64,000 nucleotides of DNA from Thioclava atlantica (GCF_000737065.1 NZ_AQRC01000007.1:62001-126000), one strand, 5' to 3'; numbered from the stretch's first letter, positions 9,661 through 19,692 are shown. The notes: a model not told the origin generated them from the letters alone. Numbers and translations are program-made.

Positions 9661-10875
9661 TCAGCCCTGATAGGCGCGCAGGAATTCCGTCAGCGCGTCT
9701 ACCGCCTGCCCCATGTCTTCCGCGCTCGCATATTCGGCGGGGTTGTGGCTGATCCCGCCGCGGCAGCGCACGAAGAGCATCGCGACCGGGCAGAGATCGA
9801 CCATCGCCGAGGCGTCATGCGTCGCCCCCGAGGGCAACACCACCGGCGCGCGTCCCGAAACCGCCTCGACCGCGCGCGCGAGCCCCGCGCGCAGCGCCTC
9901 GTCGCAGGCTTGCGCAGCCTGGGCATAGGTCTTCTCACGCGTGATTTCGGTGCCGGTACGCGCGGCGATCGCCTCGTAGATCGGACCGAGCGCGGCGGCC
10001 GCCTTGGCGCGCGCGGTATCCTCGGCCGCGCGGATCTCGATGGTCAGATCGACCCGCGCGGGGATCGCGTTGACCACATTGGGGCTGACATCGAGCGCGC
10101 CCACCGTCGCGCGGATATCATGCTCGCAGGCCAGATCATGCACCGCGCGCACCAGATCGGCCGCGCCCAGCAGAGCGTCATGGCGCAGCCCCATCGGCAC
10201 GGTGCCGGCATGGCCCGCCTCGCCTATCACCGCGACCTTGTGGCGTTCGATCCCCGAGATCGCGCTCACCACCCCGAGCGCGGCCTCCTCCGCCTCGAGC
10301 ACGGGGCCCTGTTCGATATGCAGCTCCAGATAGCCCGCCACCTGCGCCGGATCGCGCGCAAGGCCCATCGCACCCGCCGCATCGCCACCGATCCCGGCCA
10401 GCGCATCCGCGAGCCGCACCCCCGCCCCGTCCCGCATCTCGAAGACGGCCGGGTCGAGCGTGCCCGCCAGCGCGCGCGGCCCGATCAGCGCGGTGGGAAA
10501 ACGCACCCCCTCTTCGTCCGCGAAGGCGAGGATCTCGACCGCGACCGGCAGTGCCGCATCGCCCAGAGCCTCGAGCGCAAGGCAGCCGAGCGCCACCCCC
10601 ATGATCCCGTCGAAGGCCCCGCCATGGCGCACGCTGTCCTGATGCGAGCCGATCAGCAGCGTGGGGGCGCCGGGAGGCCCCTCGCGCCGCCCGATCAGCG
10701 TGCCGGCCGCGTCGAGATGCGTCGCGCAGCCCGCCGCGTGCATCCAGCCCTCGATGATCCCGAGCGCTTCGCGGTGCTGGGAGGTGAAGGGCAGACGCGT
10801 GACGCCCGGCCCTTCCTCGGATGCCTGCGCGATACGCTCCAGCCGGGCGCGCGCGATTTCTCCCCAATCGGACAT
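9661..10875 (-). CDS. M20 family Zn-dependent hydrolase (N-carbamoyl-L-amino-acid hydrolase / allantoate amidohydrolase type)
   Basis: A 404-residue dinuclear zinc amidohydrolase. The metal-site motifs of the AmaB/HyuC/AllC group are visible: GSHQDSVRHGGAFDGIMG (His and bridging Asp), AFADEEGVRF (Glu-Glu) and LHIEQGPVLEA (His). Such enzymes release ammonia and CO2 from N-carbamoyl amino acids, ureidoglycine or allantoate. I start at 10875 because AAAGAGGG lies five bases upstream of that ATG; an upstream in-frame start at 10896 sits inside the operator. The gene is divergent from the GntR gene at 10970 with a shared 18-bp operator, and convergent with the amidase. Confidence 0.88.
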   Translation of the reverse strand: MSDWGEIARARLERIAQASEEGPGVTRLPFTSQHREALGIIEGWMHAAGCATHLDAAGTLIGRREGPPGAPTLLIGSHQDSVRHGGAFDGIMGVALGCLALEALGDAALPVAVEILAFADEEGVRFPTALIGPRALAGTLDPAVFEMRDGAGVRLADALAGIGGDAAGAMGLARDPAQVAGYLELHIEQGPVLEAEEAALGVVSAISGIERHKVAVIGEAGHAGTVPMGLRHDALLGAADLVRAVHDLACEHDIRATVGALDVSPNVVNAIPARVDLTIEIRAAEDTARAKAAAALGPIYEAIAARTGTEITREKTYAQAAQACDEALRAGLARAVEAVSGRAPVVLPSGATHDASAMVDLCPVAMLFVRCRGGISHNPAEYASAEDMGQAVDALTEFLRAYQG

Positions 10876-10887
10876 CGGACCCTCTTT

Positions 10888-10905
10888 ATTTATCATGATA
10901 ATTTG
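10888..10905. promoter_or_regulatory. Operator 1 of the second GntR regulon (TTATCATGATAA palindrome)
   Basis: The sequence ATTTATCATGATAATTTG contains the perfect 12-bp palindrome TTATCATGATAA (10890-10901). The full 18 bases recur unchanged at 13297-13314. It lies in the 94-base gap between the divergent M20 hydrolase and gntR, in position to control both. The size and symmetry fit a GntR-family dimer site. Binding by the regulator at 10970 is inferred from position. Confidence 0.75.
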
Positions 10906-10969
10906 TCTCTACTCTTTCGCACCGCTATGGTCTAGGACGAAAACACCGCCCCCCTTCGACGACAGGACG

Positions 10970-11725
10970 ATGACGCGCAGAGCCAGCTCCGAACCCAAAC
11001 GCCGCCGCCCCGCACTGGTCGCCGACCAGATCAAGGACTGGGTCGTGGCGCAGCGCCTGAAGAAAGGCGACCGTCTGCCCGGCGAGGCCGAGCTGATCGA
11101 GCGGTTCGGGATGTCCAAGGGCACGATCCGCGAGGCGATGCGGCTTCTCGAGGCGCAGGGCCTCGTCGCGACGCGCACCGGACCGGGAGGCGGCTCCTTC
11201 GTCGGCGAGGTGAGCGAAGAGCGCGCCCGCGCGCTTCTGGGCAACTACTTCTATTTCAAGGATCTCACGGTCGCCGATATCTACCAGATCCGACGCGCGC
11301 TGGAGCCGGAAGTGGCGGCGAGCCTGGCCGGAAAGCTCTCCGAGGCCGATCTGGCCGAGCTCGAGGAACTGATCTCGCATTACGCCGCCCCCGCCGCCGA
11401 CCCCGAGGAAGAGCGCGAACAGCATGTGGAATCGCTCAAGTTCCATGCCGTGCTTGCGCGTCACTCGGGCAATCCGCTGCTGTCCTTCCTGATCCGCTTC
11501 ATGGCGCAGATCCTGTCGGACCTCACGGTCTACCGGAAACTCTACGCGCCGCCGAACCGCGAGCTGTGGGAGACCGGGCGCAACCACCAGATCGCGCTGA
11601 TCGCGGCCCTGCGCGAGGGCCGCGCCGGTGACGCCCGCGCGATCATGGCCGATCACATGGAAACCGCCCAACGCCTGATGGAGGCGCAGGAGGCGCAGGT
11701 GATGAAACGCTTCATGGCCGAGTGA
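10970..11725 (+). CDS. GntR family regulator (FadR/FCD type)
   Basis: A 251-residue regulator with a winged helix-turn-helix at about residues 14-85 (RLPGEAELIERFGMSKGTIREAM core) and a C-terminal FCD effector domain (about 105-240, with histidines in SLKFHAVLARHSGN and MADHMETAQ as likely metal ligands). The start at ATG 10970 fits the normal length. It is divergent from the M20 hydrolase with the palindrome at 10888 between them, so autoregulation is likely. Because the same operator precedes the DUF1028 gene and the ABC transporter at 13378, this protein is the best candidate regulator of the whole 9.7-18.8 kb block. Confidence 0.92.
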   Translation: MTRRASSEPKRRRPALVADQIKDWVVAQRLKKGDRLPGEAELIERFGMSKGTIREAMRLLEAQGLVATRTGPGGGSFVGEVSEERARALLGNYFYFKDLTVADIYQIRRALEPEVAASLAGKLSEADLAELEELISHYAAPAADPEEEREQHVESLKFHAVLARHSGNPLLSFLIRFMAQILSDLTVYRKLYAPPNRELWETGRNHQIALIAALREGRAGDARAIMADHMETAQRLMEAQEAQVMKRFMAE

Positions 11726-11817
11726 GCGAGAGCGCAGGAGCCCTCAGCGGAGGTCCTGCCGAATGGTTCTGCAGGCTGCCCGCGCCGCTCGGGTCGAACC
11801 GATGGGAAACCTGCCCC

Positions 11818-12437
11818 TCAATTCAGCCTCAAGACCCGGCACCGCTTCAGGTTCCAGAACTTCGCGGTGCCGTTCTCGCGCATCGCGGCGACGACCTCCC
11901 CGTTCAGGAATGTCGCGTCGGAAAGTGCTGGATCCCGCCACAAAGCCGGACTCTCCAGGGCGTTCGGCGCGACGACAATATCGTCATCCTCGATTGCTCT
12001 TGTGAGCGGCAATAACCATGTCTGCGGAGACCATTTGTCGGCGCGAAGGTGACGACAGGCCTCTGGCGCCAGGGCTTCAAAGGCCTCTCTTCGAAGAATG
12101 ATGCGGTATCCCAGCTCAGAAAAATCTCCGTCTTTCGATCATGTTTGAAAATCCGCAACGGCAAAACCAATGTGCGCCCGAGATCGAATTTCAGAAGGGG
12201 TGCGGCAAGTTCACCAGAAATGACAATGCCACCTGCACCAATAAACAGTGAAGGCAAGCGTTTGATTGGGCCGTCTTCGTATTTTTCAAATGCAACAATC
12301 GGAAGGTCTTCGGAACGCGGCTCACCCCCGGACAAAATCGCCTTTCGCGCGGGTTCGTCGCGATCAAAATCAAGATCAGTTACGACATTGGTTCCATCAC
12401 GGTGCAGATCGGCGATCCAGACGCTTTCGGTTTTCAT
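11818..12437 (-). pseudogene. Frameshifted Imm11/DUF1629-like protein (possible orphan immunity protein)
   Basis: Two frames together encode one plausible protein of about 206 residues. The N-terminal part (from ATG 12437, with CAGGA about eight bases upstream) carries AILSGGEPRSEDLPIVAFE and LFIGAGGIVISGELA. The C-terminal part, in another frame, runs through SELGYRIILRREAFEALAP, DDDIVVAPNALESPALWRDP and TFLNGEVVAAMRENG to the stop at 11818. The frames join at a run of five A on the plus strand (12120-12124); one extra base there would restore a single frame. The layout resembles the Imm11/DUF1629 immunity-protein family, but I am only moderately sure of that. Base composition is clearly less GC-rich than its neighbours, suggesting transfer. 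No toxin gene is adjacent. Confidence 0.5.
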
Positions 12438-12560
12438 CCGCAATCCTGAGACTGAAATAACTTCTGTCGAAAAGGGCGGTCCGGCGCGCTGATGGCGCGC
12501 CGGGGCGATAGTCGGCAATCAAACCTGTGAAGTCAAAGCCCCGTTGCGACGGGCGCTCTC

Positions 12561-13268
12561 TTACTCCGTCCCGGTCTCGGGCAGCGGCAGCGCCTCGGGT
12601 TCGACCAGATCGGGGGCGCGATGGGGATCGTCCAGCGTCGGCACGACGCGGGTCCAGCCGTAATAGGGTTCGGCCCGGGCGGCCGCGAGCAGATCGGCGA
12701 GATCCTCGAGCGGTTTGGCGGAGCGGTCGATGCGCAGGGTCAGCGGCGCGGCACTGCGCGAGACCACGAGAAGCGCCGCCGAGAGCAAGCCCCGGCTGTC
12801 GCCCCCGGCTTGCGCGCCCGCCACAAGCGCCGCCATCAGCCGGTCGTGCAGCGCGCCCGCGCCGGCGAGATAGGTATCGCGCACCGCCCGGATCACCGCC
12901 CAATCGGCGAGCATATTGCCCGAGACCACGACGCCCGGCCCTTCCAGCGCGCCACAGACCGGCACGCTTTCCGCGCCGGTGAAATGGCCGCTGCGCCCCG
13001 CCGGATCGAGCGCGGCGAGCTGACGATGGGCTCGGCCGGTATCGGGCGCGGTCACTTCGGCCACCGCCTCCGCCGCGGGCTCGCCCGCCTTCATCCGCGC
13101 CAGCACCTCCTCGCCCCAGAGCGTCGAGGGCGCGGTGCCCTGCGAGGCGGACAATCCCGATTCGGCCGTCCCCCGCAGCACCCAGCCGCCCACGCAGAGG
13201 CTGCCGGTCATGGCCGCGCCGCCCAGGCTGCCTGTTTTTTCGTCATATGCGAGGATCGATACCGTCAC
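12561..13268 (-). CDS. DUF1028 domain protein
   Basis: A 235-residue protein with the DUF1028 hallmarks: N-terminal TVSILAYDEKTGSLGGAAMTGS, then ASQGTAPSTLWGEEVLARM, and VVVSGNMLADWAV in the middle. The family has an Ntn-hydrolase-like fold and often sits beside amidohydrolases and peptide importers; its activity is not established. I choose the GTG at 13268 because CGGAGA lies eight bases upstream and the protein then begins like other members (TVSI). An ATG at 13298 would put the start inside the operator with no ribosome site. It is divergent from the binding protein at 13378. Confidence 0.85.
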   Translation of the reverse strand: MTVSILAYDEKTGSLGGAAMTGSLCVGGWVLRGTAESGLSASQGTAPSTLWGEEVLARMKAGEPAAEAVAEVTAPDTGRAHRQLAALDPAGRSGHFTGAESVPVCGALEGPGVVVSGNMLADWAVIRAVRDTYLAGAGALHDRLMAALVAGAQAGGDSRGLLSAALLVVSRSAAPLTLRIDRSAKPLEDLADLLAAARAEPYYGWTRVVPTLDDPHRAPDLVEPEALPLPETGTE

Positions 13269-13296
13269 GGCGCGTCTCCGTTCAGCTGCCTCTTGC

Positions 13297-13314
13297 ATTT
13301 ATCATGATAATTTG
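13297..13314. promoter_or_regulatory. Operator 2 of the second GntR regulon (TTATCATGATAA palindrome)
   Basis: Exact 18-base copy (ATTTATCATGATAATTTG) of the site at 10888-10905, with the palindrome at 13299-13310. It lies between the divergent DUF1028 gene and the ABC transporter genes. A partial copy, ATTATCATAA, follows at 13325-13334, giving two sites in tandem on the transporter side. Confidence 0.75.
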
Positions 13315-13324
13315 CCCTCATGCA

Positions 13325-13334
13325 ATTATCATAA
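13325..13334. promoter_or_regulatory. Degenerate second operator copy
   Basis: ATTATCATAA matches one and a half arms of the TTATCATGATAA operator and lies 15 bases downstream of the full site, toward the binding-protein gene. It may be a weaker second site for the same regulator, allowing cooperative binding, or an AT-rich promoter element. Confidence 0.4.
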
Positions 13335-13377
13335 AAAATATCAGCCAAGCTGAACAAAGCTGAACAGGAGAGGTACT

Positions 13378-14964
13378 ATGGCGAAATTTTCTCTCACGCG
13401 GCGCGCGCTTCTGATCTCGGGCGTGGCGACGGGCGTGCTGGCGGGCACGGGCCTGCCCTCGATGGCAGCGACACCGCCGGGCGTTCTGGTCGTGGGCCAG
13501 ATCGCGGAACCCAAGGCGCTCGACCCGGCCGCGGTCACCGCGGTCAACGACTTCCGCATCCTGATGAACATCTATGACGGGCTGGTGCGCTACAAGTCCG
13601 GCACGCTCGAGGTCGAACCCGCCCTGGCCGAGAGCTGGACGATCTCGGAGGACGGCAAGACCTACGTGTTCAAGCTGCGCCCGGGCGTGAAATTCCATGA
13701 CGGAACCCCGCTCGACGCGGAGGCGGTGAAGTTCAACTTCGACCGGATGCTCGACGAGAACCACCCCTATCACCATACCGGCCCCTTCCCGCTCGCCTTC
13801 TTCTTCTCGAGCGTGGACACGGTCGAGGCGTCCGACGCCTCAACCGTCACCTTCACCCTCAAGGAGCCCTACGCGCCCTTCCTGTCGAACCTCGCCTATC
13901 CGACGGGGCTGATCGTGTCGCCCGAGGCGGTGAAGACATCCGACAAGGATTTCGGGCGCAACCCGGTCGGCACCGGCCCCTTCACCTTCAAGGAATGGCG
14001 TCCGAACGAGGCCGTGGTCGTCGAGGGCAATCCCGATTACTGGGACGGCGCGACGAGCCTCAAGGCGGTGATCTTCCGCCCGATCACCGACGCCAATACC
14101 CGCGTGGCCGAGATGCTTTCGGGCGGGATCGACCTGATGGTCGAGGTGCCGCCCGTCGCGCTCAAGGAATTCCAGAACGACAAGTATCACCTCGTCGAGC
14201 AGGCGGGCCCGCATCTGTGGTTCCTGATCCTCGATTGCGCCAAGGGGCCGTTCAAGGACAAGCGCGTCCGTCAGGCCGCCAATTACGCGATCAACAAGGA
14301 GGCGATCGTCAACGACGTGCTCGAGGGCACCGCGACCGTGGCCAATGGTCCGACGCCCGCCGCCTTCGCCTGGGCGCATGACGATCAGCTAAAGCCCTAC
14401 CCCTACGATCCCGAAAAGGCCAAGGCGCTGATCAAGGAAGCCGGTGTCGAGGGGCAGGAGGTCACCTTCTACGTCACCGATGGCGGCTCGGGCATGCTCG
14501 ACCCGGTGCCGATGGCCACCGCGATCCAGGCCGATCTGAAGGCCGTGGGGCTCAACGCCAAGATCGAGACCTTCGAGTGGAACACCTTCCTGGGCAAGGT
14601 GAACCCGGGCCTCGACGCGAAGGGCCAGCATGTCGACATGGCCGAGATGGCCTGGATGACGAACGATCCCGACACCCTGCCCTATCTCGCGCTGCGCACC
14701 GATGCCTGGCCCGACAAGGGCGGCTTCAACTCGGGCTATTACTCGAACCCCGAGGTCGACAAGCTGCTGGAGGAGGCCCGCACCGCGACCGACCAGTCCA
14801 AGCGCGCCGAGCTTTACAAGAAGATGCAGCAGATCGTGCATGACGACGCGCCCTGGGTCTTCGTGGCGAACTGGAAGCAGAATGCGGTCACCAATGACAA
14901 GGTCTCCGATTTCACGCTGCAGCCGTCGTTCTTCCTGCTCCTCAAGGACGTGAAGAAGGCCTGA
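13378..14964 (+). CDS. ABC transporter substrate-binding protein, family 5
   Basis: A 528-residue periplasmic binding protein of the peptide/opine/nickel class. The N-terminus MAKFSLTRRALLISGVATGV has twin arginines before a mild hydrophobic stretch ending in SMA-ATP, so it may use Tat rather than Sec. The mature domain shows VVGQIAEPKALDPAAVT and KLRPGVKFHDGTPLDAEA. The ribosome site AGGAGAGG lies close upstream of ATG 13378. It is the first gene of the second importer and lies just downstream of the GntR operator pair, and it is followed by a strong hairpin. The neighbouring amidohydrolase, DUF1028 and lactonase genes suggest a nitrogen-rich ligand such as a carbamoyl or amide compound, but that is inference. 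Confidence 0.92.
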   Translation: MAKFSLTRRALLISGVATGVLAGTGLPSMAATPPGVLVVGQIAEPKALDPAAVTAVNDFRILMNIYDGLVRYKSGTLEVEPALAESWTISEDGKTYVFKLRPGVKFHDGTPLDAEAVKFNFDRMLDENHPYHHTGPFPLAFFFSSVDTVEASDASTVTFTLKEPYAPFLSNLAYPTGLIVSPEAVKTSDKDFGRNPVGTGPFTFKEWRPNEAVVVEGNPDYWDGATSLKAVIFRPITDANTRVAEMLSGGIDLMVEVPPVALKEFQNDKYHLVEQAGPHLWFLILDCAKGPFKDKRVRQAANYAINKEAIVNDVLEGTATVANGPTPAAFAWAHDDQLKPYPYDPEKAKALIKEAGVEGQEVTFYVTDGGSGMLDPVPMATAIQADLKAVGLNAKIETFEWNTFLGKVNPGLDAKGQHVDMAEMAWMTNDPDTLPYLALRTDAWPDKGGFNSGYYSNPEVDKLLEEARTATDQSKRAELYKKMQQIVHDDAPWVFVANWKQNAVTNDKVSDFTLQPSFFLLLKDVKKA

Positions 14965-14975
14965 TCCTTCAAGGA

Positions 14976-15010
14976 AAGGGGCGAGCCCGGTGACAGGCTC
15001 GCCCCTTTTT
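14976..15010 (+). terminator. Rho-independent terminator/attenuator after the binding-protein gene
   Basis: A perfect 12-bp stem, AAGGGGCGAGCC (14976-14987) with GGCTCGCCCCTT (14996-15007), 8-base loop, ending in five T. It separates the binding-protein gene from its permeases. Because the rest of the importer follows on the same strand only 42 bases later, partial read-through is likely, giving more binding protein than permease. Confidence 0.85.
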
Positions 15011-15051
15011 CCTGTGCTATTGTCGAGACCACGCGAACCTTCGGAGCTTCG

Positions 15052-15999
15052 ATGGGCGGATACATCCTCAAACGCCTCGCCTTGGCGGTGCCGGTGATCC
15101 TCGGGATCACGGTGATCGTCTTCCTGATCATGGCGATGATCCCGGGCGATCCGGCGACCGCGATCCTCGGCTCCTACGCGACGCCCGAGAACGTGGCCAA
15201 GCTCAACCGCGATCTCGGCCTCGATCAGCCGCTGGTCGCGCGCTATTTCATCTGGCTGTGGAACATGTTGCACGGCGATTTCGGGCAGAGCTTCTCGCTG
15301 AACCGCCCGGTGATCGACGAGGTGCTCGAGCGGTTCAACAACACGCTGATCCTCGCCGGCAGCTCCTTCGTGCTGTGCTCGGTCCTCGGCATCCTCGCCG
15401 GTGTCGTCTCGGCGGCGCGCCAATACGGGTTCGCCGACAAGGCGATCACCTTCGCGGTGCTGCTGGGGATCTCGATCCCGTCGTTCTTCCTCGGGATGAT
15501 GATGATCCTGATCTTCGCGGTGGACCTGCAATGGCTGCCGGTTTCGGGGATGTATGCGATCTATGGCGGCGGCGATCTGCCCGACCTGATCCATCACCTC
15601 ACGATGCCCGCGCTCGCGCTCGCGGTGGTGGCGACGGGGGTGATCGCGCGGCTGTCGCGTTCGGCCATGCTCGAGGTGCTGCGGCAGGATTTCATCCGCA
15701 CCGCGCGGGCCAAGGGGGTGCATGAGCGGCGCGTGATCTGTGGCCATGCCCTGCGCGCGGCGATGGTCTCGATCATCCCGGTGCTCGGTATCCAGGCGGG
15801 CTTCGTACTCTCGGGCGCGGTCTATATCGAGATCGTCTTCCAGTGGCCCGGCATCGGTCGGATGCTGGTCGATGCGATCTTGCAGCGCGACATCCTTCTC
15901 GTGCAGGGCGGCGTCGTCTTCGTCGCGGCCTGCTACGTCATCTTCAACATCATCGTCGATGTGGCGCAGAGCCTGCTCGATCCGAGGATCAAGACATGA
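15052..15999 (+). CDS. ABC transporter permease (DppB-like)
   Basis: A 315-residue membrane permease. The N-terminus GGYILKRLALAVPVILGITV is followed by MIPGDPATAIL. About six helices are visible, with the EAA loop around DFIRTARAKGVHERRV and the C-terminal FQWPGIGRMLVDAI phrase of this family. The stop overlaps the start of the fused permease-ATPase by four bases. It is the partner permease of the next gene's N-terminal half. Confidence 0.93.
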   Translation: MGGYILKRLALAVPVILGITVIVFLIMAMIPGDPATAILGSYATPENVAKLNRDLGLDQPLVARYFIWLWNMLHGDFGQSFSLNRPVIDEVLERFNNTLILAGSSFVLCSVLGILAGVVSAARQYGFADKAITFAVLLGISIPSFFLGMMMILIFAVDLQWLPVSGMYAIYGGGDLPDLIHHLTMPALALAVVATGVIARLSRSAMLEVLRQDFIRTARAKGVHERRVICGHALRAAMVSIIPVLGIQAGFVLSGAVYIEIVFQWPGIGRMLVDAILQRDILLVQGGVVFVAACYVIFNIIVDVAQSLLDPRIKT

Positions 16000-17878
16000 G
16001 CGCCTTTCTCAAGCTTCTCGCCCGCAACCGGCTCGCGCTTGGCGGTCTGATCGTGATGGGGCTCGTGGTGGCGCTGGCCCTGATCACGCCGCTCCTGCCG
16101 CTGGCCGATCCGGACGTGACCAACACCGCCGATCGCTACCTGCGCCCGCTCTCCGACGGCCATCTCCTGGGCACCGACCAGCTCGGGCGCGACCTGCTCT
16201 CGCGGCTCCTGTGGGGGACGCGGCTTTCGCTGGGCGTGGGGGCGGCGGCGGCCATCTTCGCAGCCGTCTCGGGTGCCGCGGTGGGTATCGTCGCGGGCTA
16301 TTTCGGCGGGCGCACCGACAACCTGCTGATGCGCGGCGTCGACATGCTGATGGCCTTTCCCTACATCCTGCTCGCGCTCGCGATCGTGGCCGCGCTCGGG
16401 CCCGGCCTCGTGAACGCGCTGATCGCGGTGGCGGTCGTGAACATCCCCTTCTTCGCGCGCAATATCCGCGGCATCACGGTGGGGCTCGCGCATAAGGAAT
16501 TCGTCGATGCCGCCAAGCTCGCGGGGATGTCGCATGCGCGCATCATCCTCTCCGAGATCCTGCCCAACGTGGTCCCGGTGATCGTGATCGCGATGTCCAC
16601 CACGATCGGCTGGATGATCCTCGAGACGGCAGGGCTGAGCTTCCTCGGCCTCGGGAGCCAGCCGCCGCAGGCGGATCTGGGGTCGATGCTGGGCGAGGCC
16701 CGCTCGGCGCTGATCACCAACCCCCATGTCTCGGTCATTCCCGGGTTCATGATCCTGGTGATCGTGATGAGCATCAACCTGCTGGGCGACGGGGTGCGCG
16801 ACGCGCTCGATCCGCGGCTGAAATCGGGCGCGCTGAGCCGTCCGATGGCGGCGACCCGCGTCGACCGGCGCACGCGGCCCGACCGCGAGATCCCGACCGA
16901 GGGGCTCCTCAGCCTCGAAGATCTCCACACCCAGTTCCACGTCAAGAACCGCGTCTACAAGGCCGTCTCGGGCGTCTCGCTCTCGGTGAAGCCCGGCGAA
17001 TGCCTCGGCGTGATCGGCGAGAGCGGCTCGGGAAAGTCGGTCACCGCGCTATCCATCATGGGGCTCGTCGCCTCGCCTCCGGGCGTGATCACCGGCGGCG
17101 CCGCGCGGCTCGAGGGGCGCGACATGATCGGCGCGCCCTATCCCGAGCTGCGATCGCTCAGGGGTCGGCGCGTGGCCTATATCTTTCAGGACCCGCTCGC
17201 GACCCTGCATCCGCTCTACAAGGTCGGTGACCAGCTGATCGAGGCGATCTCGTGCCACCGGCCGATCTCGAAGGCGGAGGGCCGCGCCAAGGCGATCGAG
17301 CTTCTCAAATCGGTGCGGATCCCGAATGCGGAAAGCCGGATCGACAGTTACCCGCACGAGATGTCGGGCGGCATGCGCCAGCGGGTCGGCATCGCGATGG
17401 CGCTCGCCAACGATCCCGACGTCATCATCGCCGACGAACCCACCACCGCGCTCGACGTGACCGTGCAGGCGCAGATCCTGTCGCTGCTCGACGATCTGCG
17501 GCGCGAACGCGGCCTCGCGATCGTCTTCATCACCCATGATTTCGGCGTCGTGGGACAGCTCTGCGACCGGGTCGCGGTGATGTATGCGGGCCGGATCGTC
17601 GAGCAGGGCCCGACCCGCCCGGTACTCGACGCGCCCGCCCATCCCTATACCGCGCGGCTGATCGCCTGCGTGCCCGAACTGGGCGAAGGCAAGCGCAAGC
17701 TCGAGGCGATCCCCGGCCTGCCGCCCTCGGTGGATGACCTTCCCAAGGGCTGCGCCTTCGCTGATCGCTGCGTGAAGGTCCAGGCCGGCTGCATGGTCAA
17801 CGACATACCGCTTGAGCGGGCGGGCGCGCGCGCCGTGCGCTGCCTGCATCCCGAGACCGAGATCGCGGAGGAAACCGC

Positions 17879-17882
<4 letters not shown>
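15996..17882 (+). CDS. Fused ABC permease-ATPase (DppC + DppD in one chain)
   Basis: A 628-residue fusion with no internal stop. Residues 1-275 are a DppC-type permease ([23 protein letters not shown] loop near [14 protein letters not shown]). A linker around residues 275-305 ([20 protein letters not shown]) is rich in arginine. Residues 305-628 are a complete DppD-type ATPase: Walker A GESGSGKS, signature MSGGMRQR, Walker [14 protein letters not shown]-loop FITHDFG, and a C-terminal domain with [15 protein letters not shown]. In the first importer of this window the same two parts are separate genes. Such fusions occur in some alphaproteobacterial peptide importers. The start at 15996 overlaps the DppB stop, and the stop overlaps the next ATPase start. 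Confidence 0.93.
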
Positions 17883-18841
<959 letters not shown>

Positions 18842-18846
18842 GCCGC

Positions 18847-19692
18847 TCAGACCAGCCGCACTCGCGCCTCCGAAAGGCCCGCCACGCCGGCCTCGACGCG
18901 GAAGGTGCAGCCCTGGGCCGGGTCGCTCTCGCCCTCTTGCGCGGAGGTCACGAAAAGGCTCTCGAGATCGGGTCCGCCGAAGGCCGGACAGGTGCTGAAC
19001 CGCCCCGGCACCGCGATCGCGCGATCGAACCGGCCCTCGCGGTCATAGCGCGCGACACGCCCCGCGCTCCATTGCGCATTCCACAATCCCCCCTCGATAT
19101 CGAGCACCGCGCCATCGGGCTTGAGCCCCTCTTCCTTCAGGTCCACGAAGATCTCCGGAGCCTCCGCAGGCCAGCCCTGGGCATCGAGGGCGACCGTCAG
19201 GATCCGGCTCGTCGGCGTGTCGGCGAAATAGGCGCGCCGCCCGTCCGGGGTGAAGCAGATCGCGTTAGGCACGGTGATATCGCGAAAGAGCGGCTCCACC
19301 ACGCCCTCAAAATAGCGGTAGATCGACCCGGCCCCGCGTTCGAGCGCCTTGCCCATCGTCGAGACCCAGAACCCGCCCATCGGATCGGCCCGCCCGTCAT
19401 TCGAGCGGGTCACCGTGTTGCGGTCCTCGATCCGCACCAGCGGCTCATGCGCGCCCGTCGCGATGTCGAACCGGCGCAGCCCGGTCTCGGTCGAGATCAC
19501 GAGCGTCTGCGCATCGACCCAGCCCGCGGCCGAGGCCATCTCCCCGATTTCCCAGACGCGCGGGCCTTCGCCGTCACGGCTGAGCATCTTCGCGCCGAGG
19601 ATGTCGAACCAGAAGAGCTGGCCGCGTTCGGGATGCCAGAGCGGTCCCTCGCCCAGAAGACAGCGGCGGTCGTCAAAGATCTCGGCACTCAT
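18847..19692 (-). CDS. SMP-30/gluconolactonase/LRE family protein
   Basis: A 281-residue six-bladed beta-propeller lactonase-type protein. Metal-site features are visible: Glu in LLGEGPLWHPERG, Asn-Asp in TRSNDGRADPMGGFWVSTM, and Asn in PNAICFTPDGRRAYFADT. Such enzymes hydrolyse sugar lactones or related cyclic esters in the cytoplasm; no signal peptide is present. The ATG at 19692 is preceded by GAGGAG at good distance. It lies tail to tail with the second ABC importer. It may process an imported compound, but that is only positional inference. The 217-base gap upstream (to 19909) holds the ttr terminator and no gene I can support. Confidence 0.88.
   Translation of the reverse strand: MSAEIFDDRRCLLGEGPLWHPERGQLFWFDILGAKMLSRDGEGPRVWEIGEMASAAGWVDAQTLVISTETGLRRFDIATGAHEPLVRIEDRNTVTRSNDGRADPMGGFWVSTMGKALERGAGSIYRYFEGVVEPLFRDITVPNAICFTPDGRRAYFADTPTSRILTVALDAQGWPAEAPEIFVDLKEEGLKPDGAVLDIEGGLWNAQWSAGRVARYDREGRFDRAIAVPGRFSTCPAFGGPDLESLFVTSAQEGESDPAQGCTFRVEAGVAGLSEARVRLV

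Noticed and set aside
11726-11817. Possible tRNA remnant near the GTCGAACC sequence
   Set aside because: The T-loop-like octamer has no pairing stem and no acceptor or anticodon arm around it.
13269-13298. Upstream ATG (13298) as the DUF1028 start
   Set aside because: It lies inside the operator and has no ribosome site; GTG 13268 has a good one and matches the family N-terminus.
14389-15747. 452-codon minus-strand frame across the second binding protein and permease
   Set aside because: Shadow of two real plus-strand genes and it would cross their terminator.
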